Source: an uncultured Opitutales bacterium (GTDB taxonomy: Bacteria; Verrucomicrobiota; Verrucomicrobiia; Opitutales; Intestinicryptomonadaceae). Taken from it: a stretch of DNA of 64,000 nt. Shown here piece by piece: positions 1 through 8,955 of the stretch. Numbering within the stretch: position 1 is the first letter of the stretch; each line of letters starts with the position of its first letter. The translations under genes and the position numbers were made by a program. Below the pieces are notes generated by a model that was given only the letters and a program-made list of their open reading frames with translations, did no database searches and was not told the DNA's origin. The DNA is taken from contig CALXNZ010000003.1 of the NCBI GenBank assembly GCA_944389885.1, forward strand, positions 1-64,000, in the 5' to 3' direction.

Positions 1-53
1 TCGGGCATTGTAGAACATTTTTCGTTCTCTTTGCCCTCTTTTTTTCCCACCAT
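1..53 (-). CDS. Possible 5' end of a gene running off the left edge
   Basis: On the minus strand an ATG at 53 opens a frame with no stop to the window edge (17 codons). An AAAGG ribosome-binding-like sequence lies about 7 bases upstream of the ATG. The position fits, because it follows the Phe tRNA and its terminator on the same strand. The product is lysine/glutamate rich and too short to identify. A plus-strand frame from 3 to 146 is also open but has no recognisable content, so this remains a weak call. Confidence 0.25.
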   Translation of the reverse strand, partial: MVGKKEGKENEKCSTMP

Positions 54-144
54 TCCACAACCTTTGACGTAGAGCGAAGAAATACGAAGAACTGGGAAGC
101 TCCAAGGATAAAAACTAATACGTTGGTTAATTTGAATATTTATT

Positions 145-191
145 AAAAACAAGAAAGCCCGCAATCGCTTTGTTTGCATGCGATTGCGGGC
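145..191 (-). terminator. Rho-independent terminator of the Phe tRNA
   Basis: An 11-bp perfect stem (157-167 with 181-191) encloses a 13-base loop. Read on the minus strand it is followed by a T-rich tract. It sits 9 bases past the encoded CCA end of the tRNA. Confidence 0.85.
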
Positions 192-199
192 TCTTAAAG

Positions 200-275
200 T
201 GGTGGCCAGACCAGGAATCGAACCAGGGACACAAGGATTTTCAGTCCTCCGCTCTACCATCTGAGCTATCTGGCC
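200..275 (-). tRNA. tRNA-Phe (GAA anticodon)
   Basis: The minus strand folds into a full cloverleaf. The acceptor stem is GGCCAGA paired with TCTGGCC, the D arm holds AGCTCAGATGGTAGAGC, the anticodon loop is CTGAAAA with GAA, and the T arm is CCTGG TTCGATT CCTGG. The discriminator base is A, and the terminal CCA is encoded (200-202 read in reverse). The gene stands alone with its own promoter and terminator and is divergent from rodZ. Confidence 0.97.
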
Positions 276-292
276 TTGTTTTGAAGCCGCGT

Positions 293-320
293 ATTCAAGT
301 CTATTATTGAAACGCGTCAA
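293..320 (-). promoter_or_regulatory. Putative sigma-70 promoter of tRNA-Phe
   Basis: On the minus strand TTGACG (315-320) and TTGAAT (293-298) are 16 bp apart. The -10-like box ends about 17 bases before the mature tRNA 5' end, which suits a short leader. The -35 box is 5/6 and the -10 box 4/6 to consensus. Confidence 0.45.
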
Positions 321-448
321 TACTTTTTTCAAAAAATTTCATTCATCGCTATATTTAAGCAAGTTTTCGAAATGCCGAAACCATTCTGGTACAAAGAATC
401 AAAATTTTGATATTGCAAAAAATAAGCGATTCGATTTGATTTTGTCCG

Positions 449-1297
449 ATGAAGAATTTAGGGGATAAATTGCGCGAGGCGAGGGAGGCCATGGGCGTCT
501 CAATTCGCGACGCTGCGGAATCTACAAAACTGCGCGTCGATGTCATAGAAAATATGGAGGCGGGAAATTTTGATTTCTCTCTCCCCGAAATTTATAGGCG
601 CGGATTTTTAAGAATATACGCGGCTTTCCTAAAGATGGATACAGAGGCGGCTCTCGCAGAATACGCTTCGATAGCAAATTCCTCCGTTAAAGTCGCCGAT
701 ACCAAGGGCGCTCACGATTTCATCGCGCGTTTGCATCAAAAACAAGCGCCATATCAACTCGACAGCCGCTACGATGAAGAAGATGAACAAGGCGATTCTT
801 CCGATGCCGCAAAGCCTTCAGATAATGTCGAACAAGGCATTCCTCAGCCGCTTAAGCTCGGTGGAATATTTGTTTTGGTCTTGCTCCTGGCCGTCTTGAT
901 AATATTCTCATTGTCTTCTTTGCTCAGAACTTCCAACGCCCCCGAAGAAAACGCGGATATTGCAATAAACGCGCCAATGCCAACGCGCCCGGCGGAATCG
1001 CTTGAGGGAACTGCCGCTTCGGTTGCGCAAGCTTCGGATATCCAAAAACCTAAGCAGCTAAATCTTGTAGTGACGGCATTGTTTGACACATATATTATGG
1101 TGTATTACAATAACGACACTCCTCCGCCCGTTTTCAGCGGCCCATTGGAAGCCGGTCAAAAGAAGGAGTTTGAGGCTTCAAACTGCATAATACTCAAAGT
1201 CACGGATGCGGAAAAAATCAGCCTCGTTAAAAACGGCAAACCTTTGGATCTCAAAGGCGTAAAAGGCATGAAAACCCTTAAAGTTATGGCGGAATAA
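449..1297 (+). CDS. rodZ: RodZ-like cytoskeletal membrane protein
   Basis: Likely a bitopic inner-membrane protein that links MreB filaments to the wall-elongation machinery. Residues 4-70 form the helix-turn-helix of the HTH_25/RodZ type, with LREAREAMGVS and the following IYRRGFLRIYAAFL helix. An acidic linker follows, then one membrane helix at about 138-158, and a periplasmic beta domain at about 205-280 resembling DUF4115. This is the canonical RodZ order, and 282 residues is near the usual size. No good ribosome-binding site precedes the ATG, but the start matches the beginning of the HTH domain. A simple HTH regulator is less likely because of the membrane helix and C-terminal domain. 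Confidence 0.85.
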   Translation: MKNLGDKLREAREAMGVSIRDAAESTKLRVDVIENMEAGNFDFSLPEIYRRGFLRIYAAFLKMDTEAALAEYASIANSSVKVADTKGAHDFIARLHQKQAPYQLDSRYDEEDEQGDSSDAAKPSDNVEQGIPQPLKLGGIFVLVLLLAVLIIFSLSSLLRTSNAPEENADIAINAPMPTRPAESLEGTAASVAQASDIQKPKQLNLVVTALFDTYIMVYYNNDTPPPVFSGPLEAGQKKEFEASNCIILKVTDAEKISLVKNGKPLDLKGVKGMKTLKVMAE

Positions 1298-1323
1298 ATA
1301 CACCCGCCATGCTTTTTCTCTAA

Positions 1324-1352
1324 TAAAAAGGGACGTGCGCGTCCTTTTTTTA
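1324..1352 (+). terminator. Rho-independent terminator after rodZ
   Basis: The stem GGACG/CGTCC, extended by flanking A and T pairs, has a 4-base loop and a run of seven Ts. It lies 27 bases after the rodZ stop codon and ends the rodZ transcript before the Dabb gene. Confidence 0.8.
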
Positions 1353-1381
1353 TTTATCAAATTATCTTATAGCATAGACTT

Positions 1382-1684
1382 ATGGAAAAAACTCTAACGC
1401 ATGTAGTCATTTTTAGAACGCGTCGGGCAGATATGGTCGATCTTATCGGGCAAGGTCTCGAGACCCTGAAGCAAATAGACGGGGTGAAATTTCTGCATAT
1501 AGGCCGCCCCGTTCCGAGTTCGCGCCCGGTGGTTGACGATTTCTTCGATTATGCGCTCGTAGTGTCCTTCCCGGACGGTGAAGATGGCTTGAAACGCTAT
1601 TCCACCCACCCGGTACACGTCAACTTTGTCGAGAATTATTTGAAGCCGGCGGAAGGAAAACTCCTGGTTTACGATATTGCCTAA
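1382..1684 (+). CDS. Dabb-family (stress-responsive A/B barrel) protein
   Basis: A 100-residue protein covering one dimeric alpha/beta-barrel (Dabb) domain. It opens with the typical LTHVVIFRTR strand, has a central DYALVVSF strand and ends with the HPVHVNFVENYLKP segment seen in this family. Dabb proteins are small cytosolic dimers. Some bind or transform hydrophobic ligands, but most have no assigned reaction, and I assign none here. The gene ends 35 bases before the cca ATG chosen below and may be co-transcribed with it. It is separated from rodZ by a terminator. Confidence 0.85.
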   Translation: MEKTLTHVVIFRTRRADMVDLIGQGLETLKQIDGVKFLHIGRPVPSSRPVVDDFFDYALVVSFPDGEDGLKRYSTHPVHVNFVENYLKPAEGKLLVYDIA

Positions 1685-1719
1685 GCAATCTATTGAGCGG
1701 TAAATTTTGGGGTATTTGT

Positions 1720-3123
1720 ATGCAGCCTTTCATAAATCTGTCGCCTAAGAATCGGAAACTGTGCGAGTATGTAAGCGCGGCGGTTCGCGATGCCGGCGGA
1801 AGGGCGTATCTTGTAGGCGGGTGCGTGCGCGATTCCCTAATGGGAATATCCTCAAATGATATCGACATAGAAGTTTACGGCATAGAACCGCATAAGCTCG
1901 AATCCATACTTGGAGCCCGATACCATATTGAGATGGTGGGCAAAAGCTTTGGAGTATGGATAGTAAAGGGATTTGATACCGATATCGCGATACCCAGAAA
2001 GGAGCGTAAAACCGGAGAGGGGCACAAAGCCTTTGAAGTGGAGTGCGATCCGTTTCTATCTTTTGAGTCGGCCTGCTCCCGGAGGGATTTTACGATAAAT
2101 TCAATGTTGTACGACTACTTGGACGGTCGCTTGATAGATCCTTACGGAGGCAGGCTGGATTTAGATAAAAGGATATTGCGCCATACTTCCGACAGATTTG
2201 CCGAGGATCCTCTGAGAGTCCTGCGGGCCATGCAATTTTCCGCGAGATTTGACATGGACGTAGCTCCGGAGACTGTCGCGCTATGCTCTAAAATTCCGTT
2301 CGAGAATTTAGCTCCGGAGAGGGTATTTGAAGAGTGGAAAAAGTTAATCCTCAAGGGAGTAAAGATTTCAAGGGGGCTATTTTTCTTGAGGGACTGTCGT
2401 TGGATTCGCTACTTTCCGGAGCTTGCGGCCTGCGTGAATTGCCCGCAAGATCCGCATTGGCACCCGGAAGGCGATGTATTTGTCCACACCGCGTTTTGCA
2501 TGGATTCTTTCGCAGCTTCCCGTATCGGAGACGAGTGGGAGGACTTGATTGTAGGGCTTGCGGTTTTGTGTCACGATTTCGGAAAACCTTTGTGTACAAA
2601 ACTTGGGGAAGACGGCAAGATACATTCCTACGGGCACGATTTCCTCGGCGCGAGGCCGACCGTGTCTTTTCTCGAGCGCATGACGCGCCAGAAAGCCGTT
2701 ATTGACGAAGTTGTCCCGCTTGTAGAGCGCCATATGGCAATACTCGATTTGTGGCGCAACAAGTGCGGAGATTCCGCAATACGCAGGCTTGCCGGCAAGG
2801 TAAAACGCATAGACCGTCTTGTCCGCGTGGACGATGCCGATAGAAATGGCCGCCCGCCTTGCGAGCCGGGGCCGTCTCCGCAAGGCGAGTGGATAATGGA
2901 GCGGGCAAACGCCTTAAAAATAAAGGATTCGGCTCCGAATCCCATAATAAAAGGCCGCCATTTGCTGGCTTTTGGGCTGAAGCCTTCCACTCAATTTGGC
3001 AAGATAATATCCGATATGTACGAGGCCCAGCTCGACGGAAAATTTTGCGACGAAAAATCCGCAATCGAATATCTCACAACTTACTTGAAATCTTTTGGCC
3101 TCTGTGAGAATATAAAGTCTTAA
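1720..3123 (+). CDS. cca: CCA-adding enzyme / poly(A) polymerase family nucleotidyltransferase with HD domain
   Basis: A template-independent nucleotidyltransferase that repairs or builds tRNA 3' CCA ends. The class II signature LVGGCVRD is at about residues 31-38 and the metal-binding DID at 47-49. RRDFTINSMLYD and the DPLRVLRAMQFSARF motif follow. The C-terminal half carries an HD phosphohydrolase motif (CHDFGKP), as in enzymes that combine both activities. I start at the ATG at 1720 (467 aa). An in-frame TTG at 1693 would add nine residues but shows no family match and no ribosome-binding site. Specificity for CCA rather than poly(A) is inferred. Confidence 0.93.
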   Translation: MQPFINLSPKNRKLCEYVSAAVRDAGGRAYLVGGCVRDSLMGISSNDIDIEVYGIEPHKLESILGARYHIEMVGKSFGVWIVKGFDTDIAIPRKERKTGEGHKAFEVECDPFLSFESACSRRDFTINSMLYDYLDGRLIDPYGGRLDLDKRILRHTSDRFAEDPLRVLRAMQFSARFDMDVAPETVALCSKIPFENLAPERVFEEWKKLILKGVKISRGLFFLRDCRWIRYFPELAACVNCPQDPHWHPEGDVFVHTAFCMDSFAASRIGDEWEDLIVGLAVLCHDFGKPLCTKLGEDGKIHSYGHDFLGARPTVSFLERMTRQKAVIDEVVPLVERHMAILDLWRNKCGDSAIRRLAGKVKRIDRLVRVDDADRNGRPPCEPGPSPQGEWIMERANALKIKDSAPNPIIKGRHLLAFGLKPSTQFGKIISDMYEAQLDGKFCDEKSAIEYLTTYLKSFGLCENIKS

Positions 3124-3191
3124 ATCTAAGAGCGTAAATCCGATAATCTATTGTTCGGAATTTTTATTCTATACTTTTAATAAAATTCGAT

Positions 3192-3818
3192 ATGAAAAAT
3201 AAGGAAGTTAAATCCAAACAGGAAGTTCCGCCACAGGAGACTTCCCGAACCTCGTCTGAAAACGAAAGCAACGCATGCGCTTCTGACGATGTTCAGTGCG
3301 CAGCAGACGACATGTGCGCCGAAGAGCAGGCGGTAAACTTGAACGATATTGCGTCAAAGCTTGATGCCGCCCTTATAGAGGCTGAAAGAAACAAAGATCT
3401 ATATTTGCGCACAGTTGCGGATTTGGATACGTATCGCCGCAAGGTGCAGCGCGAAAAAGAAGAATTGGCAAAGTTCGCGATAGCGCCTTTGATAGAAGAA
3501 TTATTGCCTTCTTTGGATCATTTGGAAATGGCGATATCGTCGGCAAAGGCTTCAAACGAGGCTCCGGCGCTTGTCACGGGAGTGGAGATGGTTTATTCGC
3601 AGGTGAGAAGGATTTTCGCGGATTTTGGAGTGGTTCCGGTTGATGCCGACGGCAAAGAGTTCGATCCAAAAACCGAGGAATGTGTCGCCCATGAGGCCAG
3701 CGATACAATCCCGGAAAATCAAGTCATTAAGGTGATGCGTGCTGGATATATGTGCAACGGCCGTCTCTTGCGTCCGGCGAGCGTCGTGGTTTCAAGCGGT
3801 AAAAAGGCTGTAAAATAG
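3192..3818 (+). CDS. grpE: GrpE nucleotide exchange factor
   Basis: Co-chaperone that releases ADP from DnaK. The N-terminal 60 residues are acidic and low in structure. A long coiled coil (about 50-110, with DLYLRTVADLDTYRRKVQRE) follows, and the C-terminal beta domain ends in GYMCNGRLLRPASVVV, the GrpE signature. Length (208 aa) is normal. dnaJ follows after only three bases, so the two are co-translated; dnaK is not in the window. No CIRCE-type operator is visible in the 68 bases upstream, where a TATACT -10-like hexamer (3170-3175) lacks a well-spaced -35. Confidence 0.97.
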   Translation: MKNKEVKSKQEVPPQETSRTSSENESNACASDDVQCAADDMCAEEQAVNLNDIASKLDAALIEAERNKDLYLRTVADLDTYRRKVQREKEELAKFAIAPLIEELLPSLDHLEMAISSAKASNEAPALVTGVEMVYSQVRRIFADFGVVPVDADGKEFDPKTEECVAHEASDTIPENQVIKVMRAGYMCNGRLLRPASVVVSSGKKAVK

Positions 3819-3821
3819 GCT

Positions 3822-4973
3822 ATGGCGGAAGATTTTTACAAGACATTGGGCGTGGACAAGAATGCGAGCGCGCAAGAAATAAAAAAAGCTTACCGCAAGC
3901 TCGCCCTGCAATATCATCCCGACAGAAATCCCGGAAACAAGGAGGCGGAGGAAAAATTCAGACAAATTTCCAGCGCCTACGAAGTTTTGTCAAATCCTGA
4001 GAAGAGAGAAAAATACGACCAATTCGGAGCCGCCGCGTTTGAACCCGGAGCCGGCGGAATGGGGTCGCAAGGCGGATTCGGAGGATTCGGCGGATTTCAG
4101 GATCCTTTCGATATATTCCGCGAGGTGTTTGGCGGAGGCGGAGGTGGAGGCGCCGCATTTTACGATTTCGGCGGTGGCGGTATGAGAGAGGAAGATCTCA
4201 ATGCCCCCGAAACCGGTTCCGATATTCGCGTTGAGATTGAGATATCGCTTGAGGAGGCATTCAATGGAGCCTCAAGGACTATTCGCTATAATAGAATGGT
4301 GGAATGTCCCGACTGCAAAGGCACGGGATCCAAAGGCGGGGCAGGGCGCAAAGTGTGTCCGCAGTGCCACGGGACCGGGCATGTCACTATGGCCCAGGGC
4401 AGAATACGCTTTACCCAGCCGTGCCCAACCTGTAAGGGAGCGGGGACGGTCGTTGAAAATCCCTGCGCCAGATGCAATGGTTCCGGCCGGATAAAGGAGC
4501 GCAACGAGGTAAAAATCGATATACCCAAAGGAGTCTACACGGGAGCTCGTTTGCGCAAGAGCGGCGCGGGCAATGCCGGGTTTAACGGCGGAGCTTACGG
4601 AAATTTATATGTGGTGATATATGTGGAGCCAAACTCCAATTTCGAGCGCGACGGGGACGATTTATATACGGATATAAACGTCAAATTCACGCTCATGGCG
4701 CTCGGCGGCTCTATAGAAGTTTCTACATTGGGCGGGAAGGCGGTATTGAAAGTCCCGGCTGGAACCCAGCCCGGCGCCTTGCTGCGAATGAAGGGGCAGG
4801 GAATGCCGAGGCTCCGCGGCGGCGGGGAAGGCGATTTATACGTGCGTTTGCATGTTGAGGTTCCAAAGAAGCTTACGGACGAACAGCGCAAGAAGCTTGA
4901 AGACTTTGCGCTTTCGTGCGGAGACGACAACAACAAAGGGGCATCTGAGCCTTTTTATAAGAAATTCTTCTGA
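3822..4973 (+). CDS. dnaJ: Chaperone DnaJ
   Basis: J-domain partner of DnaK in cytosolic protein folding. The J domain (1-70) contains the HPD tripeptide at about 32-34. A glycine/phenylalanine-rich linker with long Gly runs follows (about 75-125). Then come four CxxCxGxG zinc repeats ([32 protein letters not shown]) and two C-terminal substrate-binding barrels. This is full-length type I DnaJ (383 aa), not a truncated CbpA-like form. It is coupled to grpE and ends at a strong hairpin terminator. Confidence 0.98.
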   Translation: MAEDFYKTLGVDKNASAQEIKKAYRKLALQYHPDRNPGNKEAEEKFRQISSAYEVLSNPEKREKYDQFGAAAFEPGAGGMGSQGGFGGFGGFQDPFDIFREVFGGGGGGGAAFYDFGGGGMREEDLNAPETGSDIRVEIEISLEEAFNGASRTIRYNRMVECPDCKGTGSKGGAGRKVCPQCHGTGHVTMAQGRIRFTQPCPTCKGAGTVVENPCARCNGSGRIKERNEVKIDIPKGVYTGARLRKSGAGNAGFNGGAYGNLYVVIYVEPNSNFERDGDDLYTDINVKFTLMALGGSIEVSTLGGKAVLKVPAGTQPGALLRMKGQGMPRLRGGGEGDLYVRLHVEVPKKLTDEQRKKLEDFALSCGDDNNKGASEPFYKKFF

Positions 4974-5009
4974 GTTTATTCCGATTATTGCGATTCAGAA
5001 AGTTTTGAT

Positions 5010-5052
5010 AAAAAAGGGAGGGAATTATTTCCCTCCCTTAATGTTTTTTTTA
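5010..5052. terminator. Bidirectional terminator between dnaJ and the GH42-like gene
   Basis: An 11-bp perfect stem (5014-5024 with 5029-5039) has a TTAT loop. A T run follows on the plus strand, and an A run precedes it that becomes a T run on the minus strand. It sits between two convergent genes and can serve both. Confidence 0.9.
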
Positions 5053-5065
5053 GGATTAGCCAGAA

Positions 5066-7720
5066 TTAGTCGAGCTTTAGGAGCTTTGTGTCGGCTTTTT
5101 TCATGTCCAGATTGAGCCTTTTGCCTTTCCCCAGTTTTTTGCCGCCCGGCAATTCCACTATATTCTTTTCTTCGGGGAATATGAACTCGTAAGCTCCGTC
5201 CTCGGTGGCCGTTATGGATACGAGATTTCCGCTTGCGTAAACGGCTGCGGGTTGTTTTGTGTACCGGTGTATCCCGGAAATCTCTATCATATATCCGTAA
5301 AGTTCGCGTGGTATATCCGGTACGGCGCAGAAAAGTTGCGGATATTTACCGTTTGTGCGCACTACGACAGCCGGTTCTCCATTTGTAAAGCGGGCCAAGA
5401 CAATATCGGAATCTTCCGCTTTGGGAGATAATAGAGGCTTGACTTTAGCCCCCGTGCCAAAGGTTTCAGGAAGGCCTATCGCTTTGCCTTCGGGGGTAGA
5501 TTTGGCCATGGCTTGAATGTCGGCGTCGATTAGTTTTACGTCAAAGCCTGTGGCTTCCTTTACAGCTTGGGTCGAGAATTTATTTGTGTCGGTGTCGATT
5601 ATCGCTGGGACCCATGCGAAAATAGACGCGGAATTTTCGGCGGTTTTGCGCATGGCCTTGCGCTGTTCGGAACTTAATGCGTACGTTGTCAGATAGGCGT
5701 TGAGCTTGCCGGAGGCGCCCTTCTCGATTACGTCGGACAATAAATAATGCCCAAATGGAGTTCCGCAGCGGTTCATATTTTTGCGGGCGCCCGAAGTTAT
5801 AAGGGCCGCTGAGCTGCCTGCGCTGGCCTCTCCGCCGACATAGCATATGGAACGTTCGTCCATTACAAGCCTGACGTCGGGATTGTAAGGCGCGGGGTTG
5901 CGCATGCGGGAACGGTCTATCTTGGCGAACGGCTTCATAGCTTTTTCCCATAATATGGGATCGTTGAACCAACCGGTTCCACCCAAGTCCATCCACCATG
6001 AGGTTATATTGCGCACAACTTCATGGCCCATATTTCGCGATAGAACCTTAATAGTCCGCTCCGGAGTTATCACATCGAGATCTCTACCGGGATAATTCGC
6101 CCCGATTTTCCCCGAAAGATGGGTGCTGGTATCGTCCTCGTCGAGCCACACTTTGCCGCCCAATAGTATGCTTTCAGTAGCGCCCATTGTCGTCTTGCCG
6201 CCGCCGTAATTTCTGTCGGAATAGGATATGGGGCCGCACAGTACGTCAATATCCGGGCAGGCTATTATCTGTTCAAGGGCGTAGTGTCCTGAAAAAGCCG
6301 GTCCATTATAGGGCCCCATGAATTCAAAAGTATATCCGTAAAAGAATACGCTCAATCTGTCGGGGCCCGCCGTCTGGCGCGTTATCTTTGCAAAGTATTT
6401 TACGACGTCGGCCATTTCGTCCTGAAGATACAGGTTGAAGTCTATCAATTCGGCGCACTTTTGGGGATCCATCAGATATCTTGCCTTATCGGAGCGGCGC
6501 TCCTCGGCTGATGGAACTTTTGCGGAGGCTATTGTGACGTCTTTGCGATTCCATGAAGCTTGGAGCGATTTGTCGTCGCCGTACTTTTTTTCGAGCCATT
6601 TGCGCCATGAGGCTTCGGTATATTTATCGTATCCGGTCAGAGGCCTATCCCAGGTGGAGCCGTAAAACCATTCTTGGGTATTGCCGCCTGCGGGGTGGTA
6701 TCCGGCCATGTTTGAAGGATAGTTTTTCTGGCAGTATTCTATATAGCGTTTAAGGGCTTCGCCTGCGTCTTTCCGGTAATTTGGAGAAGCCATTGAAGTA
6801 TATTTGGGATTGGGTGTCCCGTCGGAATTGCGCATGACGTCTTCAGGGTGGGAATCCATCCACCACTTCGGAGGATAAAGTGCTATTCTTGGTATGATTT
6901 TAGCTTTGGGATTGGCGGCTATAATCCTTTTATGGGTGGAATCTATCTCGGAATAATCAAATGTTCCGTCGGGTTTTTCCCATATAGCGTCGGCCATATA
7001 TGTCACAAAATTTACGCCGGCATCTTTGGCTAATTTTACTTGCGGATCGAGGGTGGGTTCGCGAATGCCCAATAGCTTATAATCGTCGTACTGCCTGTAT
7101 ACGTTTGTGTGCAGTGTGCGTTCGGGCGTGCATTTTATGCGTATCACAGCGCGATACTTGCAATCGGTGGAAATCTTGGTGTTGTCCATAAAAAAGTGGA
7201 GACCCTCAAGCCTGTCCTCGCCTTCCATTATCTTTATGTGCACTACCTTGCCGTCCGCGCCGTCGGTATTGTCCATTGAAATCTTCAAAGGGGCGGTTTT
7301 GAGATCGCCGGCACACCAAAATTGAAAGTTGGGATCTAAGGCGTCCCCGCCCATTTTTATCTCGTTTGCGACTTCTCCCGTATCGAGGTTTTCAATCCTC
7401 ATTTCTGAAATCCATATATCTCCCGCAGCCGTTCCCATGCGCAAGTGGAGGCCGCTCTTATCGCAGCTTTCTTTGGGCTTAAACTCAAAGGATACCTCTT
7501 TCCATGTGGGGCCCAATTCGTGGAGGCTTTGTATATAGCCCTGTTGTCTTCCCCAAAACATGCGGCTGCGTACGGGGTTCCCGTCCATCGTTATCATCGG
7601 CACGCCGTTTACCGACTCTACTTTATATGAATGTCCCGCCGCAAATGAGCTTGCGGGTAATATGATTTGCGCGGCCGCAAATACGAGCAATGCGGAAATC
7701 GCCGTTGTGCTTTTTTTCAT
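5066..7720 (-). CDS. Secreted GH42-like glycoside hydrolase (clan GH-A)
   Basis: An 884-residue exported protein with a clear signal peptide (residues 1-28). A beta-rich N-terminal region (about 30-200) looks like a carbohydrate-binding jelly roll. It is followed by a TIM-barrel with GH42 beta-galactosidase features. The segment WRKWLEKKYGDDKSLQASWN (371-390) matches the 'FxxWLxxKYGxxxxLNxxW' block of that family. E350, in NTQEW, is the candidate acid/base and E528, in WLDEDD, the candidate nucleophile. The C-terminal 300 residues resemble the trimerisation and beta domains of GH42. Substrate is unknown and need not be galactoside. The gene is monocistronic between a long leader and a terminator. 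Confidence 0.75.
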   Translation of the reverse strand: MKKSTTAISALLVFAAAQIILPASSFAAGHSYKVESVNGVPMITMDGNPVRSRMFWGRQQGYIQSLHELGPTWKEVSFEFKPKESCDKSGLHLRMGTAAGDIWISEMRIENLDTGEVANEIKMGGDALDPNFQFWCAGDLKTAPLKISMDNTDGADGKVVHIKIMEGEDRLEGLHFFMDNTKISTDCKYRAVIRIKCTPERTLHTNVYRQYDDYKLLGIREPTLDPQVKLAKDAGVNFVTYMADAIWEKPDGTFDYSEIDSTHKRIIAANPKAKIIPRIALYPPKWWMDSHPEDVMRNSDGTPNPKYTSMASPNYRKDAGEALKRYIEYCQKNYPSNMAGYHPAGGNTQEWFYGSTWDRPLTGYDKYTEASWRKWLEKKYGDDKSLQASWNRKDVTIASAKVPSAEERRSDKARYLMDPQKCAELIDFNLYLQDEMADVVKYFAKITRQTAGPDRLSVFFYGYTFEFMGPYNGPAFSGHYALEQIIACPDIDVLCGPISYSDRNYGGGKTTMGATESILLGGKVWLDEDDTSTHLSGKIGANYPGRDLDVITPERTIKVLSRNMGHEVVRNITSWWMDLGGTGWFNDPILWEKAMKPFAKIDRSRMRNPAPYNPDVRLVMDERSICYVGGEASAGSSAALITSGARKNMNRCGTPFGHYLLSDVIEKGASGKLNAYLTTYALSSEQRKAMRKTAENSASIFAWVPAIIDTDTNKFSTQAVKEATGFDVKLIDADIQAMAKSTPEGKAIGLPETFGTGAKVKPLLSPKAEDSDIVLARFTNGEPAVVVRTNGKYPQLFCAVPDIPRELYGYMIEISGIHRYTKQPAAVYASGNLVSITATEDGAYEFIFPEEKNIVELPGGKKLGKGKRLNLDMKKADTKLLKLD

Positions 7721-7783
7721 TGGATTTTTATTTTGAGTTCAGGTTGTATTAAAAATTTTTCTGTTTTTGAGGAGTTGTCTTTA

Positions 7784-7813
7784 TTTATAATATTAGTGGA
7801 AACAGTCAGCCAA
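7784..7813 (-). promoter_or_regulatory. Putative promoter of the GH42-like gene
   Basis: On the minus strand TTGGCT (7808-7813) and TATAAA (7784-7789) are 18 bp apart, giving a leader of about 55 bases before the ATG at 7720. This is moderate consensus only. Confidence 0.3.
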
Positions 7814-8264
7814 AAGACCCGCTTTCGGATATTTTCCAATGCGAAATCCGGGCGAATTTTTTATTCGATTAGCCGCATAACGAGTGGAAGAAATGCTTTT
7901 GAGGTATGCCAGTTTTAATTCCCGAGAGCGATTTTCACACAGACGACTATTTATCGTTTTTTTATTATCAAAACTGGTCCGTTGAAACATTAAAACCTCG
8001 GACGTAATAAAGCGTCCGCCGCCGTTCGCCGATGTTTCTATATGAAAATATTTAAATTTGTTCCCCACTGCCCAAATAAAACAACAAAATTTCAAATATT
8101 TTAAGGATTTTATCTAAAATTGTTGCATATTTGCAAGATAAAAGAGCCAGTGTAAGGCATGAGATATTTTTTTAATATAAAATATGGGGAGTAATTTTTT
8201 AGGGAAATGTATTTGAATTATGGGCGTTAATATATGTGCGCGCTATGCCGCAAGTAAGAATCCC

Positions 8265-8293
8265 TTGACTGAATATTGGCTGTTTGCTAATTT
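8265..8293 (+). promoter_or_regulatory. Putative promoter of ribE
   Basis: TTGACT (8265-8270) is followed after 17 bp by TAATTT (8288-8293). The -35 box is 5/6 to consensus and the -10 box weak. The leader would be about 30 bases, too short for a riboswitch. Confidence 0.4.
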
Positions 8294-8329
8294 TAACTAC
8301 GAATTTTTCCAAAAGAAAGGTATTTGCAT

Positions 8330-8947
8330 ATGTTCACAGGAATTGTTGAAAGCACGGCTAAAGTATTGTCTTTCGAGGAGCGTAAAGCCGCGTGGCTGTT
8401 GAAGCTTGATGTGCCGGAATTCGTGGCAAAAACGCTTTCTGAAGGAGACTCTCTCGCTTGCAACGGTTGTTGCCTTACGGTAATTTCCAGGGAAAATTGC
8501 GTTATAGGATTTGAGCTGCTTGAGGAAACTATAAGACTTACGAATTTTGAGGGGATAAAAGAGGGGGCTTTGGTAAATATAGAGCGCCCATTGGCCGCCG
8601 CAGCCCGCTTGGGAGGGCACTTCGTGTCCGGTCATATAGACGTGCGCAGCCGCGTGAGAACTTTCGTACAGAAAGGGAAAAATTATTATCTGGAGGTTGA
8701 TGTGCCGGAGGAATTTCGCAGATATGTGGTTTATAAAGGGAGCGTGGCCATAGACGGAATATCTCTTACAATAGCAGAGGCAAATCCAGAGACCCTTGCG
8801 GTATGGCTTATCCCGCACACGCTTGAAGTGACAAATCTCTCCGAATGCGCTGTGGGCAAGTTTGTAAATCTTGAGTTCGATATACTTGCCAAATATGTCG
8901 AAAAAATAGCTTCCGGCATGCGCGACAAATCGCCGTATCAACCCTAA
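8330..8947 (+). CDS. ribE: Riboflavin synthase, alpha subunit
   Basis: Dismutates two 6,7-dimethyl-8-ribityllumazine molecules to riboflavin. It begins with the invariant MFTGIVE. It consists of two tandem lumazine-binding folds, each with a CLTV- or SLTI-type strand (CNGCCLTV in the first, IDGISLTI in the second) and a GGHFVSGHID block. Length is 205 aa, as expected. The ATG at 8330 is chosen because MFTGIVE is the conserved N-terminus and AAAGG lies 9 bases upstream; an in-frame TTG at 8324 is ignored. No other riboflavin gene is adjacent. Confidence 0.97.
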   Translation: MFTGIVESTAKVLSFEERKAAWLLKLDVPEFVAKTLSEGDSLACNGCCLTVISRENCVIGFELLEETIRLTNFEGIKEGALVNIERPLAAAARLGGHFVSGHIDVRSRVRTFVQKGKNYYLEVDVPEEFRRYVVYKGSVAIDGISLTIAEANPETLAVWLIPHTLEVTNLSECAVGKFVNLEFDILAKYVEKIASGMRDKSPYQP

Positions 8948-8955
8948 TATAGTCA

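Larger units (their letters stand above)
7721..8329. other. 609-bp divergent non-coding stretch with inverted repeats
   Basis: This lies between the GH42-like gene (minus) and ribE (plus). I see no convincing gene: short frames here lack ribosome-binding sites and family resemblance. It holds putative promoters at each end (listed separately). It also holds a nested inverted repeat at 7984-8038 (outer GAAACAT/ATGTTTC, inner CGGACG/CGTCCG) and an AT-rich dyad at 8111-8140 (outer TATCT/AGATA, inner TTGCA/TGCAA). No FMN riboswitch consensus was recognised ahead of ribE. Confidence 0.6.

Noticed and set aside
7793-8095. 100-residue minus-strand frame in the long gap before the GH42-like gene
   Set aside because: No ribosome-binding site, no domain or signal peptide, and it covers the inverted repeats; probably chance.
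7721-8329. FMN riboswitch ahead of ribE
   Set aside because: The conserved FMN-aptamer blocks are absent and the likely leader is about 30 bases.
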